Shown here in pieces: positions 28,001 to 43,000 of a DNA stretch of 64,000 bases. Location of the stretch: contig JACBWW010000003.1 in assembly GCA_020086605.1 (NCBI GenBank), forward strand, positions 1,735,586 to 1,799,585. Direction: 5' to 3'. Under the pieces are notes generated by a model. That model was not told the origin of the DNA. It did not search any database and saw only the letters and a list, made by a program, of their open reading frames with translations. This DNA comes from Lanius collurio. Its lineage: Eukaryota > Chordata > Aves > Passeriformes > Laniidae. The position numbers and the translations under genes were made by a program. Numbering within the stretch: position 1 is the first letter of the stretch; the number at the start of each line of letters is the position of its first letter.

Positions 28001-31000
28001 GGAAAGAAAGGATATTGTTTACTAACCTTCTGCCTGAATGACCATAATTTTTTGCTTCCGATCAATTGAGGGATTCACAAGACACAACCTTGGCTCCTGC
28101 TTCTGAGTCATGCAGACTCCATTCTGGTTTACAACCATCCAGTTTCGGTCATACAGCAAACCCTGGTTTCCTACTGGCCATTCTGTAACCTGGGAAGGCA
28201 TTAGCAGGGGGTACAAGCGTTTAAAAAATGTTAGCTGCATCAATAAATTCATGCTGAAAAGAAAAGAGAGGGGTAAGAATCCATTTATGACACTCATTGA
28301 AATCAGGAGAACTTTTGCAAGCCAATGCTAGCTTTTCATAAGAGAAACCTTGATTGCAAATCAAAGATAAAGATATCACTGCACAAAGCTGACAAAACAA
28401 AATCAAATTACTCTGATTTGTTACGTTTTATCATACCGTTTAACAGAGCTACAAGAATAAACAATCTCTAAAACACTCTGAAAACTGTCTTTAATTTTTT
28501 ACTCATCCATTTTTAGGATCTGTTCCCTCAGCAATTTTCATTTAACTTAAAAAGTACAGAAATGTTATGGGAGTTTTATGAATTAAGGCAAAACCAAAGA
28601 AACAGAAGAAAAACTGAAATTCAAAATTCTGTTTTTCATAAAATGGGACCACTTTATCAATTAATCCATCTGAGAAAACCTCCACCATTGAAGCCTCTGG
28701 TTTAGCTGGGAGAATAATAGTTTCTTTATATCCCCTTACAAAAATACACATTGTCTTCTTTGCTATCTGTTCTTCCATTACTTCTATAACACTCTTTACA
28801 TTCAATAGCCCATACAAGCATATTGTCCTTGCTTTCACATACATTTTTCTGGTGAAAAGAACATCTGTTTCTGGTGCTACACAGATGGTAATCTTGAAAT
28901 CCAAAAAGAGAGCAATTTTAGTAATGCCTTTGGGTGACATTAATATCTACTTTCTTCTCCAGAATGTTAAAATATTAATACCATTCTTGCAATATAAAGC
29001 TGGCCATTTAAACATATTCTTCAGCTCATGTATGCTTTCTAGTCACAGTTGAATATGGAGAAAAGTTTACAGCTGAACTTGGTTGAATTCTTACAGAAAA
29101 GCTACTCAGCTTTCTCACATGCATTAGCAGACAAAAGAATTTTTTCAGTAAAAGTTATGTCAAGCACAGCCTGACGTTCTGAAGAAATGCATGTCTGGAA
29201 GTACTGGTTAGGTTAATTAAAAATCACATTTTTGTTTATCATGTTATTGACCCAAAACTTGACAGAACCCAGAATATCTCCTTCTTAAAAACTTTTCCTG
29301 TTTTATAAAAGTCTGCTGCAGCAGTTTGACAGTGACAGCCTTACTATAGAAAGCTGAGGGCAGGCATGCTAGAACTGAAAATTTTAAGCATCAAAGCTGA
29401 GCTCAAAATAATTTTGCCACAGTGCTACCAATTATATTGAATACAGAAAATGGAAAAAAAAATAAGAGAAGAAATGTGTTTTGTTAATCTACTTAATTTA
29501 TAATATTATTTGGCAATTTTTTTATGCAAGTGTGGATGAAAAATTCAGTGATAAATAGAAATTTTGAGTCTGACACTTCAGTGTCAGCTGAAATCACATT
29601 ATCCAAGTACCTCAAACTGTCAGTACCTCAGTTATGTAAACCTTTGTCCTGTCTTTTTCAAGAGTAGAATCATAGCCCTAAGAATGCAATATCAACTGAA
29701 GAACACACTTTTGTTCTTAGTGGAAATTATTCTTTGGAGAGACCAGCATTTTTGGTTATCTTGTATAATTAGACTACAAAATGCATTTGAACAGCTGGTG
29801 ATCATCTCAGAGCTGCAAGAATTTCCTGCTAACAAATCTGCCTTCCAAAAAAGAAGATCATTAATTGGTAATACATCCTCCCATGAATCCAGCAGATCTT
29901 TACAGGATTTGCAAGCTATAGAGAGCAGAATAAACTAAAAACGCAGAGAAACAGAAAAAGAGCACAAAGGTTCTTAGTTCCCTATTGCAACATTCAGTTG
30001 TTTTGATTCCACTTTAGGATAGCAATCTTATTCTGGAAATAGCTTAAGTGTCTGCTTACCCCTTCATGGAAGGCAAGAAGAATGAGCAAAACAAAACCTC
30101 TCTTTAGTCAGAGCTTCAGGTAGTTCTTACATGCTGACAGGCATTAAAGGGAAAGCCCAGCTAACCAGGTAGCAAATATTTGGATATAATCAACACCTTC
30201 CACTCAAAATACCTCTGACAGGTCCAAAATAATGGAGACTAACTCCGTGCTTCACTCACATCACAAATGTGATGCAGCACATGACTACAGCTCCCCAGCC
30301 CATTTTTCCCCCTTCCTCCGAGTATTTGCCATTGCACTGAGAGTCACACATATGCCCTGCAGTGAGTCCCTGTCCTCTCATGGATGTGCACTGTCAAGTG
30401 CCCAATTCCCTCTCCACTTTTCAGTTCACTGAATCATTGTATTGCACATGTTGCTAGGACTCTGATAAAGAAAGTTGCAACAACAAAATAACTGTGTGTC
30501 CTGCCTTGGATGGAGAGTCACAGACAGCTCTGAACAGCCAGAGCTGATTTGTTGCCAGTAGTGACACTGGAGATGGGCATGGAAGAACACACTCATTTCT
30601 TTTCTCAGCACTTAGGCCTGTGCAGAGCATACCCTGTCCTTATTTCAAAGAGGCTGAAGGGGTTGTGAAATGAAGTAAAATAGAGCAGGTTAGCATACGT
30701 GGCAGTGAGAGATACTTCATTGTGTAGCTTGTAACGTGATTCCCTGAAGTTGCCTGGCCATCTCTGGCTCCTGAGACAAATTAAAAGTGGGAGGACAGAA
30801 GAAAAGCAGGGAGAGCATGGTTTCCAGTACTTGGGATTGTCCTATCTGCTTTAGTCCATCTTTTCTTATCACAAAATAAAAATATCCACCGCAAAAACAG
30901 GTGGGATTGTTTGGGTTTTTTTTTGTTTTGTTTTGTTTTTTTATTTCAGAATTTTCTGTAAAACATTTTGGGCTGCATTTCTTCCATATTTCACAGTAAT

Positions 31001-34000
31001 GTCATCATGAAGGCTACCACAGTTTTTGAACACATTAAAGGAATCACTGAAAAGGCTTTAAATTATCCAAGTTTAAAAATATTAGTGGTCTTACATACAC
31101 TCTATCCACTGATCACTAGGAATTTGCATTGTATTTTAAATTAAAAGCTAGTTTGTCTTCTCTGTTGAGATGCAATGTTTTACACTCTGAAATCTACTGC
31201 AAGAATAATAAAGTTATTAATTAGTTACTACTTTAAATTCCTAACCTCTTTCACTGGGCACATTGCATTATATAATTAAGCAAAAGTCATTGACATGAAA
31301 GATGTTCCTGTTTAAAAATGTATGTTTAAAACACTTTTTTATGTTGAAAAAAAGAAAGTGGTCTGGGATAGAGGTTATGCCTCTGCTTTTCTCCATTAAA
31401 TAAAATAATTGAAGGGAAGAGAAAACACATTTGAGAAGTTGAGTTAGAATATTCTGCCCTCTGCTTCCTGCACCATGTATACAAAATCCATGGGACAACT
31501 GTGGATAGGGATTGTCCTGTGGCCAGGAACAATCTATAAAATGCTGCAGAAACCACCCGACCTGCAGTGAGCTGACAATCTTCATGCCAAGTTTCATCCT
31601 CCCAGCTGCCAAAGCACTCTGCACTCTCATTTTCTCTGGAGGTCAAGAACCTCTCATACTAAACCACTTAGAATAGAACAGAGAAATCAGAGTTTAGGAG
31701 AGGAGGAGATTATGTGACTCTAAAGAGGAGATCAAACAGCTGTGAGTTTGCACTCACATCCTCCTCAAGTTTGTCCTCCTGCTACTAATCATCTATCCTG
31801 CAACCAGCAAATCAGTGGGCAGATTTCACTGGCAGATGGGCTGGGTCCTGCACACACAGTTCGCTGGAATTTTCCACTGCACATATTATTTCAGGAAAAC
31901 TCAAGTGATCATGTAGTTACAATAAAGCCCAGTTACTACATATGCTAAAGATCTGACCTCCCATACCAGCTGGAGGCCTGCAACCGAACCTACAGATCTA
32001 TAGGCTTCTGATCTCAAGTATCAAAGTACCACAAAGTGAATTAATTTACTATAGCTCAGTATTTGAACCACTTTTGCCTTCTCACATCAGCTAGCTGAGA
32101 GTCACCCTACAATTGATAAACATGGAGATCAAATTTTTAATTGGGAAAATACTGTTCTAAATTTCCAGGAACTGCAAAGCATCAAAAGCCATTTTAGATT
32201 TAAAACAAGACACTGAATTTCACTTCTTGGGTTCCAATCAAAGACTAAAGAAACTACAAGCTACATGATTACTACTTCAGAAGTTTATGAGTTTCCTGAA
32301 GCAGGGAGATAACATAATGCTAAGGGTGAAGTCTGTATGAAAAAGACCACTAAACAAGTGGCAAAAGAATAGTTTTGAATATGATTCAGTCTTTTCAAGA
32401 TAAAGACTAAAGATTCTGGTATAACCAACATTTTAGAAGGCAAAATGATTTTCAGGATTTAATTCCATTAAATTATGGTAAGGTTTCTTCTCTAGCATGA
32501 CTTGCTTCAAACTCCAGTGCATGTGGCATGCATTGTTTTCCTGTTTCAGGATTATACAGGCTGAAGTTGCAGTAATGACACATAGAGACATATATATGTA
32601 TATATAGATACATATTGGAGGTTAATGCACTCTGCTGCAGTTAGCCAGGGCCTGGGTCCTGGCAGCCATGACTTCCTATTCTACACTTACCTATTGGGAA
32701 GAGACTAAGCCACTTGGTGATTTAGAATTTAGAACTGAGCTTTAAAGTTTATTTTACAAATGGTGGTCTGTAAGTTGGCATTTTTACCTCTTCTATAGGC
32801 AAACAGTGAAATTGGCAGATCCTTCACATACTGGTTATAAATGTATGACAGGTCTAGAAATGCCAGTTAGACTTTTGGGAAGAAAAAACATGAAGAAAGT
32901 CTGGTGGACAGGAAGAAGGTCACAAAAGCAAACATATTTTTTTGTGGGGATTTACTTCAATATGAAAAAACCCCATGACAGTTAAAATACTCTTTTGACT
33001 TTAACTCCTGGCCTGGTGTCCCAACACAGTAAAAGCTTTTTCCAGTGGATTTGTCAGGTCAACTTCTACCGTTCTTTCATATGCACACATGTATCTCCTA
33101 TGAACCCCAGGGAAACCATGTGGAAATGCAAAAAGTTAATTTTTAAGAAGAGGAGGAGAAGAGCTAAATGCTCTTTATAGTGAAATTCCAGTCCTTTCCA
33201 ATACCATACACTAAATTCAGTGTTAATTTAGTTTTCTGTTACTCTTTGGTAATACAGGCTCTGACAGTACTTAGATTACAGTGTTCTAATGGGGTTGAGG
33301 CTTTGTCATAAAAAAAAAAATTCAAAACAGACTTTAAAAATGATTCTAGACATGCAAAACTAAACCTCATAATGTAGTTGCAGTTTTTATATCTATTTTT
33401 AAATTATTCAGATCAGCTAGTGTTAGCTGCATAATCCAAGTTGCCTTGGATTCCTCTTGCAGTCAATGAAAAGAAACAGAAATATCCAGGAACAAAATAT
33501 TTCTTCTACTGCAGATGCCTATTTTGCAATAAAATGAATAAGCAGGTATCCATCTCTCCCTGCTTACAGAACAGCAGCTAACTGGAGAGGTGGAAGCTGA
33601 GGTTAAGGGGAGCCCTCTTCTCCCTCTGGACCCATTGACACATGCCTGGCACAAACACTATGCACGAGGCATGGGGATTCCCCCCCTCCATATAGAATTG
33701 CAGTCCTGTCTGCCAGGAGTACCAGGTTTGTGTGAATTTATCATCTAGAGTTGTTTGCCCTCACAGAGCTTGAAGAGGAGAAACCCGACTCAGCTTGTGG
33801 GGAAACATTAGCTTTCTTTCATGCTGAGGTATGTCTTACCTGCTCCTGGGCACAAGCACTTCAAAGCCTTCCTAGTGCTGAACGTTGTGGCATGTATCTC
33901 ACAACATCAGCCTGCATGTCAAAAATAGAATTTAACCCAAAGGCATCTGAATACTGCCAACGTATTTCAGCAGCTTCTATACTGGGCTTCTGTAATACAG

Positions 34001-37000
34001 CTATAAAAACTGCAACACTTAAACAAAGGTTAAAAAATTTTCACATGAAATGGGCAATTAATTTGATTTTCTAAACAGTTTGATCTAGTGGGAGGTTAAT
34101 AAGGGGTGGAAATTGTTTTTTTGAGTCTCATTTAATGCTTAGGATTGTGCCTCTGAATTAAAGACATCATAAGCCAACCCAAGTTTAAAATACAGATGTT
34201 TTGTTGATCATTTAATAGTGTTTAATTGCCCAACCTCTCTGCACTGAGAAAGAAAAAACCAAAACATGATCAAATCAGCTGAAAAACACTATTTGAAATG
34301 CAGGAGATTCATCACTGGATTTGACCCCAATTTTCTCTCAGATGTGAGACACTTACCTACACAAGTAAGTTTTCGTAGAGAAAGTTACACCATTATTGAT
34401 ATTCATTAAATCACTTCCCAGTATGGTACTAAGCACAGTGACATTCTAGGTCATGTGTGGGCCATGCACCTATTTCATCATGCATTATTAAAAAAAAAAA
34501 AAAAGTCACAGCTAAGGTGATGATATTATTAACTTGCTAAAAAAGCAATTAAAATCTTCAAAGAGTGAACTTTCAAATAGTGCAGCAACACTTAAATGTC
34601 ATATTTCTGTTGCAAATGTATTTTTAATGATAACATTTCTTTGTAATGTAAATCAGCCGCCTCTCAATTATAACATGTTAATCAAGTTATTTCTCAATTG
34701 CTGCCTACCCATCAATGCCTACGAGTCTATCAGATGTCATTCTGTAAAAGCATACTAATTACTTGATTATATTTTAGTCAAGTTTTGCAAATCCAACTAT
34801 TTTCTTCAAGACAGCATATTATATACAGATTTGCCTGTTGTGGGGGAGGGGAGAGCAGAAGACACATTTATCCCCCTGCCCTGTACCTTCAGCCTAATTG
34901 AAAATCCTTCAAGGTAGCCTAACATGTAGGACGTGATCCCAGAAACCGGAAAAAAGGAAGCACGGACACCCACAGGCTGCTTCCTAGTATCTCATACACG
35001 TGTGTCTGGGGAAAAACACAAGGCTGAGCTGAACAAATACTTCTGAATGGTTCAAAGCACGTACCTCAAATGCAGAGCAGGATTTGATTGGGTAGAGGTA
35101 AATTTTGGTGACAGTGATGGGCTTGCCACCTTTCCTACACGTCGGCACTGCAGCCTCAGAAACAGCTGCCCTTATGCTTTCTGCCTCAGGCTCCAGAGGC
35201 TGCCAGCTGCCAGTTGTCTCTGTCTCAAATGGGTTATTCCTGAGTTCCCTGTCCGAGATTTGCAGTATTGGAGACAATTTATCTGCATTGTTAACAGAAA
35301 GGTGCTCATCTGGAACAGGCTCTGTCGTCGGCTTTGTAACAGACTGGAAAGGAATCTCAGTGTCCGATTTGGAGAGTCTGGTGGCTATGATGAAATTCAG
35401 AAAAGTCTGTGCGTCTTCAAAAGAAGACATGTAGCCAAAGGATATTCTCACAGAACCAGTGGGACGTCCATCAACTAGGTCTATATTATCTCCACAGACA
35501 TGGCCAGCCTAGTTTGAAGCAGGAAGAAAACAAGAGAGCTGTCATGCCACTTTGCTTTATTTCTCTCTACCTAGTTATTAGTGAGTCTCTTAATTCTAAG
35601 CTGAAAAAATTTTGCAAAAAATACAAAATTAACTCATCAATGCAGAGAGAAAATGGAGAAAAACCTCACAATCATCTTATGATTTACTCAGGCACTGAAG
35701 AAAAAATTTTGAGCTGCTTGTCCAGTTCTACTCTAGGGGAAGAGATACTTCTCAAAAACATAGCGAGAATCCCAAAAAGGTTGTATGTCCTATGATTGTT
35801 AGCTAGGACCATCTCCAGGGACATTCCAGTCTCATCTGCCTAGTTCACAGTGATTTAAACTGTGATATTATGTTCAGATAAGTGAACAAAACATGAGACA
35901 GAGGATTTTTCTGGGGCAGTTTTCTTGATATTCACTGTCAAAAGAGTTCCATTTTATTTCATCAGTGGCTTATTCATGGCTTGTGTTAAATAGTCCAAAC
36001 AGCAGAGAACTAGCTCATCTAGGATGTCAGCAAAACAAAGACTTGAATCTAGAGCTCAGACATCCAAAGTGACATTGGAATACTCATCATGTCTCTCTTG
36101 CAGATCCAGTCAACTCATTGCTTTCAGGACGGAGGGAACCAGTCTTTAACACTTCCTCCTTTGAAGAGCACAAGTTTCCACTTGAAAAACTTGCTGAAAA
36201 ATTCCTTGAGTGCCCTATAGCGACCTCCAGGTAGAGACACATCTTACATGTCTCTCATACAAGACTCTATGGAAAACTCTCCCTTAAGAGCAAACATTTC
36301 TCATTCTTTAAGTGGGTCAGTGAGTGCTGCCACTCACCACCAGAGAAGCAAGCTAGAGTCCATCCATTTAATATCAGCTTACCAATGGACATAAGATTTA
36401 GTCCTAAATCAGCATCCTATCCTCTAAGTGCAGCAGCTGTTGGTTTTTTTTCCCTCAGAATTTAATTTATTTACACATTTCTGTTACATTAAAAATGGAA
36501 GTGTGAATAGTTTATTTACATGAGGCCTTTTTTTATGCAAGAAATGTCACAGTACAGTGAACACACATGCCATTTATGCAAAGAGAAATAAAACCCCTAC
36601 ATCTATGTCAAAGCATGCAACACAGTAGTAAATATTTTAATGCAGTGTGATGTAGGTTTTATCCTTGACAACAGAGTAGAATCAACATTTGCAAAATTAG
36701 GTTGCATCTGTTAATATACCCTTCTGTAACCCTTCTGCCAAGTATTGCTTGATTGAATGAGGAGAGAGGTTCCTGCTGTGCAAATAAGTAAACGAGCTCC
36801 TACATAGCATTCTAAGAAAACTAACCACACTTCTCCAGGGACCCTTGAGGACAGAAAGTCCTCCCTCACAGCCATTTTATCATGTAAATCTTTATCAGGG
36901 AAGCAAGAATACAGACAGCGCCCTGGGAAAATATGAAACTGAAGTATATGTGCAAATAATGTGATAAAAGATGCCTTCATCTATGCAGTAATGTTGTCAA

Positions 37001-40000
37001 TAACTCATCTTGATCTTTCTCAAAGCACTGATGGGAATGGAATGTCCAAAAGTAACGACTGTGTAACTGTACCACCTCATTATACAACCTTTGGCAGATT
37101 AAGTGTCTCTCCATAAATTTAACTTTGGCCTATCCCCATTTAAATCATACAGCTCTAAAAGGAGTCACTCCTTAGCAAAATTCTCCTTGTATAAGGAGAT
37201 CTAAGAGCATTGCAGGTAGCTATTTGGCATTTTTCACTTCAGTAGAAGGGTAGACCCTTTTTTGCTTTCACAGAGGAGAAAGCTTCCATGGTAAATCAAA
37301 TCACCATTTTGCCCAGGAAGGTATTAAAGAACTGCAGCAGCCCTCAAGAATTTGTGCTATCAGTCCTGCATGTAAATGTGTTTGCAAAATTATGTCTCTG
37401 TGAAATTATAAGGGAGATAAAATATGATTACAGCCATTAGAGTTTCCTTTTTTTTTTTTTACTTTTTGAAGAACACCATTAATAAAATTTTTGATTGTTC
37501 TGAATTAATTTACTGAAATTTCAAACTCAGACAAATATGCAGACAGGAAGCCTCCTCTACTTCACTGTAATACATCCTGCTATATATCTTTTAATGATAG
37601 CTTATGGAAAACATTAGTAATCTTGAAAACAGTCTTTACATTCATATTCTAACAACCTAACACATCAGTAACCTAAGTAGATGTCATCTAAATTTACTTA
37701 ATTCTCTGAGATTCACTGTGTACCTGCCTTTATTGTTTCCTGTCCAATTTGCACAAGTATTTTAAACTGTAACACCACACACCAATAGGTCTACAAGACT
37801 TGAATATTATTATGTACAACAATTAATTAAGGATACTTTAAAGAAAAATATGAGAGGAATTGTCCAGGAACCTCTGTTCTGCTGGAAGTCTGAATATAAT
37901 GGAATTCCAAAACCAAAAAGAAGCCCCAATTTCCTATTTTCCAATAAAATAATAACAAGCAACACATACTTCTCTGGGTCCACCAAATGATTTTGTTTCA
38001 ATATCTCATTTCAACAAACTAAATTTCAGTTAATTTAGTTCTTTAACAAGGCAAGTGATTTTAAAGTTCATAGAAAGCAAATCAAATTTGTAAAGTCACT
38101 GAGACTCAAAACTGTGGGACATGATACACTTATTTTAGCTTTTAAATTCTGCTAATCACATTTAGAAACCAACCTGCAGGTTCCTTTGGATGTCCTCATT
38201 GCTAATGTCCAAATGCATCTGGCAGGCTCCCATGTTGCAGAAGCAGCCTGTGCGAACATGTATGTTGTGGAGACTGGCCATGTTGTCCACCTTCCCAATT
38301 CAGCAGAAGATATAGGAGAAGAAAGAAAAATAGACATTTTAAAGTTGTGGTCAACAAGATACAATGTTTTAAAGGTAGAAATCAATGGAGGTAAATGATG
38401 TCTCTAAACAATTAACCATTTACTGTATCTTTTACCCTTCACATACAGATTTAGTATTTTTCAACTTTGTTATTTCTGCTAGAAGAACACAGTGGTAGAA
38501 GCAGAGATGTCTGCCTTAGCCCTGAGAGACTACTACACACAAAACACACCCAATCAGGTCTCGATCCTGTAAATGCCAGTGCATCTGCTGAATTTTAAAC
38601 CTGTGAACAGGTTTATTCACATTAGTACTGCTCATTACAGACTTGCTGTTACTCGGTGTCTTGACAGAGCCACCACCTGCAGCTGCATCTGAAGAGACAA
38701 GAGAAGCCTGGGGCACCTTTTCAGGTAGCTAAAGAAAACCTTGTGCTCCAAGGATCTGAAAAGGCAAGTCCTCATTATAGAAACTCATGGCATCTGTGGG
38801 ATTTTGGCACACAAGTGCTGGAAGGATCAGCCCCTCAGTAAGCAATAGCATCTGCCAGGACAGGGAGTGAATGGGAATGTCTACTTGTGTCTGGCACATG
38901 CAACCACCCAATCTACCAAGTCCCTGGTGCATTTCTTTCTTGTGCTCTTTGGTATTACACCACTTCTTCATCTTCCCATATAAATAATGAATGGGCAGAA
39001 ATACAATACTTGATGACAAACTAGCATGAATAAATGATGGGAAGGAATGAAAATTATATGCAAATAGAACAGAAGAACATGCCCATATGTGCCTCAGAAG
39101 GAGACATATATATGCATGCACTGGGAGGACTGCACTGCAAGGGATACGGATTGTCAGGGTTTCATAGCACAGCTAAGAAACAAGGCAAGCACACCACAGG
39201 GATCCTCTTAGCACAGCTAAGAAACCATGGAAGCTCACTGCAGGGACTTGGAAATGCTTTATATTGATTTCAAAAAGCAACAGCAGCAGCTGATAAGATT
39301 AGCTGAGCTACCACCAGTTATTTGGAAAAATGATAAACATTCCTGCTGAAGACTGCAAGAAAGGACAGCCAAATGCATGAAGTCTGACCCCACCTCTACC
39401 ACAGACTCCCAGAACAACCTGGCACAACTTGCATTAACCTCTCTCTGCTTCTGCTCCTTTCCTGAGACCTCTGTGAGTGACCACCCTGCAGACTCAGGAG
39501 ACTCCACTGTACCACTGACAGAATCCTCCATGCAGGAAGCTCCAGCTCAGCTGGATGCACAACAACAGCTCAGCCTTTGGGGCAGGAAAGGGAGTGACAA
39601 CCAACTCATACTAACCACTTTCTTAACTGTGAGCTCTTGCTTCGTCTGAGGTATCTGTATAAATGCTCAATATAGCTTTTGTAGCTCTATTGGCTTTTAT
39701 TATTTTTAACATAAATTCCCTCTGTACAGGATAATGGCCCAATACATATATCAAACACTTTCTGGTATAATTCAGTCTATCCTCTGTCTTGACATATCAA
39801 TCTTCTGACATCCCTGAGTTTAACTGTGTAAGGTGCCAAGCATCTTTAAAGTAACTATCTCAGCAGCTGGAAAAACCAAGCCTTCTGTAAGAACTTAATC
39901 CATGCTGAAGTAATTCAACCTAAATAGTATTTAGCTCTGCTAAAAGCAGTTCAAACAGAGTCCTTGTTCTTTTTTCATGTGTGGGGCATGAGGGTCTCAG

Positions 40001-43000
40001 CACAAAAATGTGCTGTATACACAAAAACTCTACATTGCTATAGTGCACAAGTTCTCAAGTTCACATTTAAATATGTTCTGCACCACCAGTTCAGTTCAAA
40101 TTTGCTCAGTTCTCCAACAGAGATGTAATCAAAATAACTCCATATATACAGACTTGGAAAGCAAGGAATACAATCAGCTCCAAGATCCCTGTTGATGATT
40201 AATGCCTTGGAGAATATCTTGTGTTTAAAGCACGTTTCTCAAACTGAAGTTTTAGTAAAAGGCATCTGTTGAGAGAGACTGTTGTAGTGTCTCTAGTTTT
40301 GTTTTGTCAGAAGACTTCAATATGGGAACAGTGACATTTTCTTGACGTCTTTTTTCTTTTAGATGAGAACAGTTGTCATTCTGCCATAGCAGAGTTTGTC
40401 ATGGTGCTAGTGACTTGTGGGTGGATCTGTCATTCTGTTAACGATGACAAGGAAGGAAAAAATCATGACATATTTCACTACTGAAATCATACAGTTTGGG
40501 CTTATTTACTCAGTATACAAAAAGCCTTAAAATATAAAGTATTTTTACTATTAGTACTTTTTAAAATAAAAGTTCCTGGGGCAGCCTTTTAAATCAAAAT
40601 GTATATGGTGTAATGAAGTTTCCATGACACATCTTCAGGGAATTACAAACAAGATTTTTAAAATAATTTTTTTAAATTTTGTCAAATATATTATTACTGT
40701 TCTTTAATGAACAGTAGTTCCATTCTAGCCATGTAATCCAATCCTCTTGTACAACAATACTTTAATTATAATATATATTAATCTGTACATTAGACAAGGA
40801 CTACTAAGACATAAAAACATGATCATTAGAGGAATATGGGAATTGTGATTCAGGAAAAAAAAGATAAGTTATGAATAGCTTTAGTATTAACTGAAGTTCA
40901 TTATCACCAATGTGATAATGTGCACAGATCTTGGGAATGCAATGCACGCTTTTCACTGGAGACAATGACACCATGTAAAGAAGCAGTAAAGGCAGCACTG
41001 CAAAAATATCTGTCCCTTGAATAGATGCTTAGTTTTCCCTTGGACATATGTTTTGATTTCTTCTCGTTTAGTTTCACCCTAGAAATACACTGCTTGGGGA
41101 GTTAATCTCTGCAGTGCTACCACATAGCAAAACAAATAGAACATAAAACATCTGTTACAGTTATTTTGATGAAGAAAAGCTTCCTTAAATAAAACACATC
41201 TTTAAAATTGCCATAAGGAGCAATAATGGATATTGAGCTCAGGGCTATGAAACACAGAACGTCACTTGCAGTTCTGTCTGTAACAGCAGAGGCTGACTTT
41301 TGGGAGCAAGGAATGCGTTCATCAATGAAGGCAAAGAAGCATGAATGGTACTAATGATAAGTACCCAGCTTAATGTACTTGGATTGTCAGTTTTGGTGAT
41401 TCCCTGGGTCTGATATTTGGAACTATTGTGCCTTGGTCTTTTAGAGATTAAAAACTTCAATTAAACTGCAAAACAAATGCAGAAATCTTGCAGCATTTTT
41501 ACTGATTTTAGTCAGTGAGGACATGGTAATCAAGCCATCATGCTATCTTAGAGTCCCTTCCATCTCTTAGAGTCCCTTGGCATTCATTACTTTTTCCGAG
41601 GCTCTTTACTGTGGGCCTGGCCTTGTAAGTCGCTTCCCATTCCAACACTTCCAATGTCACATTGTCTTAATTTTTGACAAGCAAAATGTGCTTTTCACAC
41701 TTCCAAGCCACGGCCTTCAAACTTAATAAAGATATATAAATGAAGTTTGCCTAAACCAATTTTTTAAAACTGCTAATTTTTTTTCACCAGTGAGCTTTCC
41801 TTCAGCATTTCCAGACTGATCAAATGCTCACATTTATTTTTTTTTTTCATAGTGCTCTATCTGATAAATACAATTTTATTATTTTTTTTTTAATATATAA
41901 AAAATATTGGAGAGCTCTTCCCCCTCCTCCCTTCAACGCATTACCCTACTACAGTCCCCTCTTGGAAATTTGGTGTTTTAGTTGACATTCATCAGCTGGA
42001 AGGTTCTGAGAAGAAATGAGATTCTGGTGTGTTCTGCTTTCCCATTCTCTGTCACACAATTGCACTGGTGACTTCTCTGCATTTGCTAAATGACTGACTT
42101 CTGCTCTCCATTCACTTCAGGGCCCCTGGGGCAGTCAGTGAAAGCTGTAAGCTTTTCTCTGGCTTCAGGTTCCATGGAAAAAGTCCGAGAATGATACTTG
42201 CTGGAAGTATGTATCTACTAAATGAGAGTAAAGATTTACAAACAGCACATAATTTTGCATAATTCCTAATCTATTAAGTCTAAGACTTTCACTAAGAATG
42301 ATGAATGCTTTAGAAACCTCTGCTGAAGTCATTCCCATAGGATGCAATTCTGTAGCTCTTATTCAAGCAAGTGCTTATTTGTGTAAGTTATCTCACTGAG
42401 TATCACAAGAATTATTCACATGAACAAAGGAATTTTTTATAATACATCACGAGGTGTTCTGAAAAAAGAAATCATATCATTCAATACTGGCAAGTACTGT
42501 CCTTCAGGAATTGGGATTAGGACTTCTCATTCTGCTTTCTACAATGCCAGTGCCCAAATATCAGAGCCGTTTGTCTGTCTGATGGATTTGCTCATTACAA
42601 GAATTTCACTGCACACCACTGATGGCTGGTTATAAAACAGGCTTCATGACGCTGTTCTCCACATCCACTGGTAAATTAATTCACTGATTCATGGCATGGA
42701 ATTGGAGAGAAAGTAAGCTAGCTCTTTCTGTCATCCAGCATTTGACTGTGAAGCGCTGTTGCTGATGCAAACGCGTTCTTAATCTTGTTTAATACAATTT
42801 AATAAGAAGTAGGTCAGAAGGAAAAAAAAAAGAAACAGTACTTGTTTCCAAATCATTTAGTGGGAGGTGGGGGAAAGCATTTTATTTGAGTTACAGCATC
42901 ATTAACTGTTTTAACTGCATGGTTTCCAGCAACAAAGACATTTTTTTCCATCTCAGAGAAATAATTTCTCTGTGGGCAGATTCCCTCAGTATTCAGGAAT

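Noticed and set aside
29571..29588. Short inverted repeat CTGACACT-TC-AGTGTCAG
   Set aside because: The 8-bp arms are too short to be noteworthy in a eukaryotic intron.
35047..35478. Plus-strand open frames of 143 and 109 codons
   Set aside because: They lie exactly antisense to MOCOS exon 8, whose frame and splice sites are well supported; long antisense frames over coding sequence are common.
40899..40920. Small perfect hairpin CATTATCAC-CAAT-GTGATAATG
   Set aside because: A 9-bp stem is within what chance gives in 64 kb; it is not followed by any terminator or RNA-gene context.
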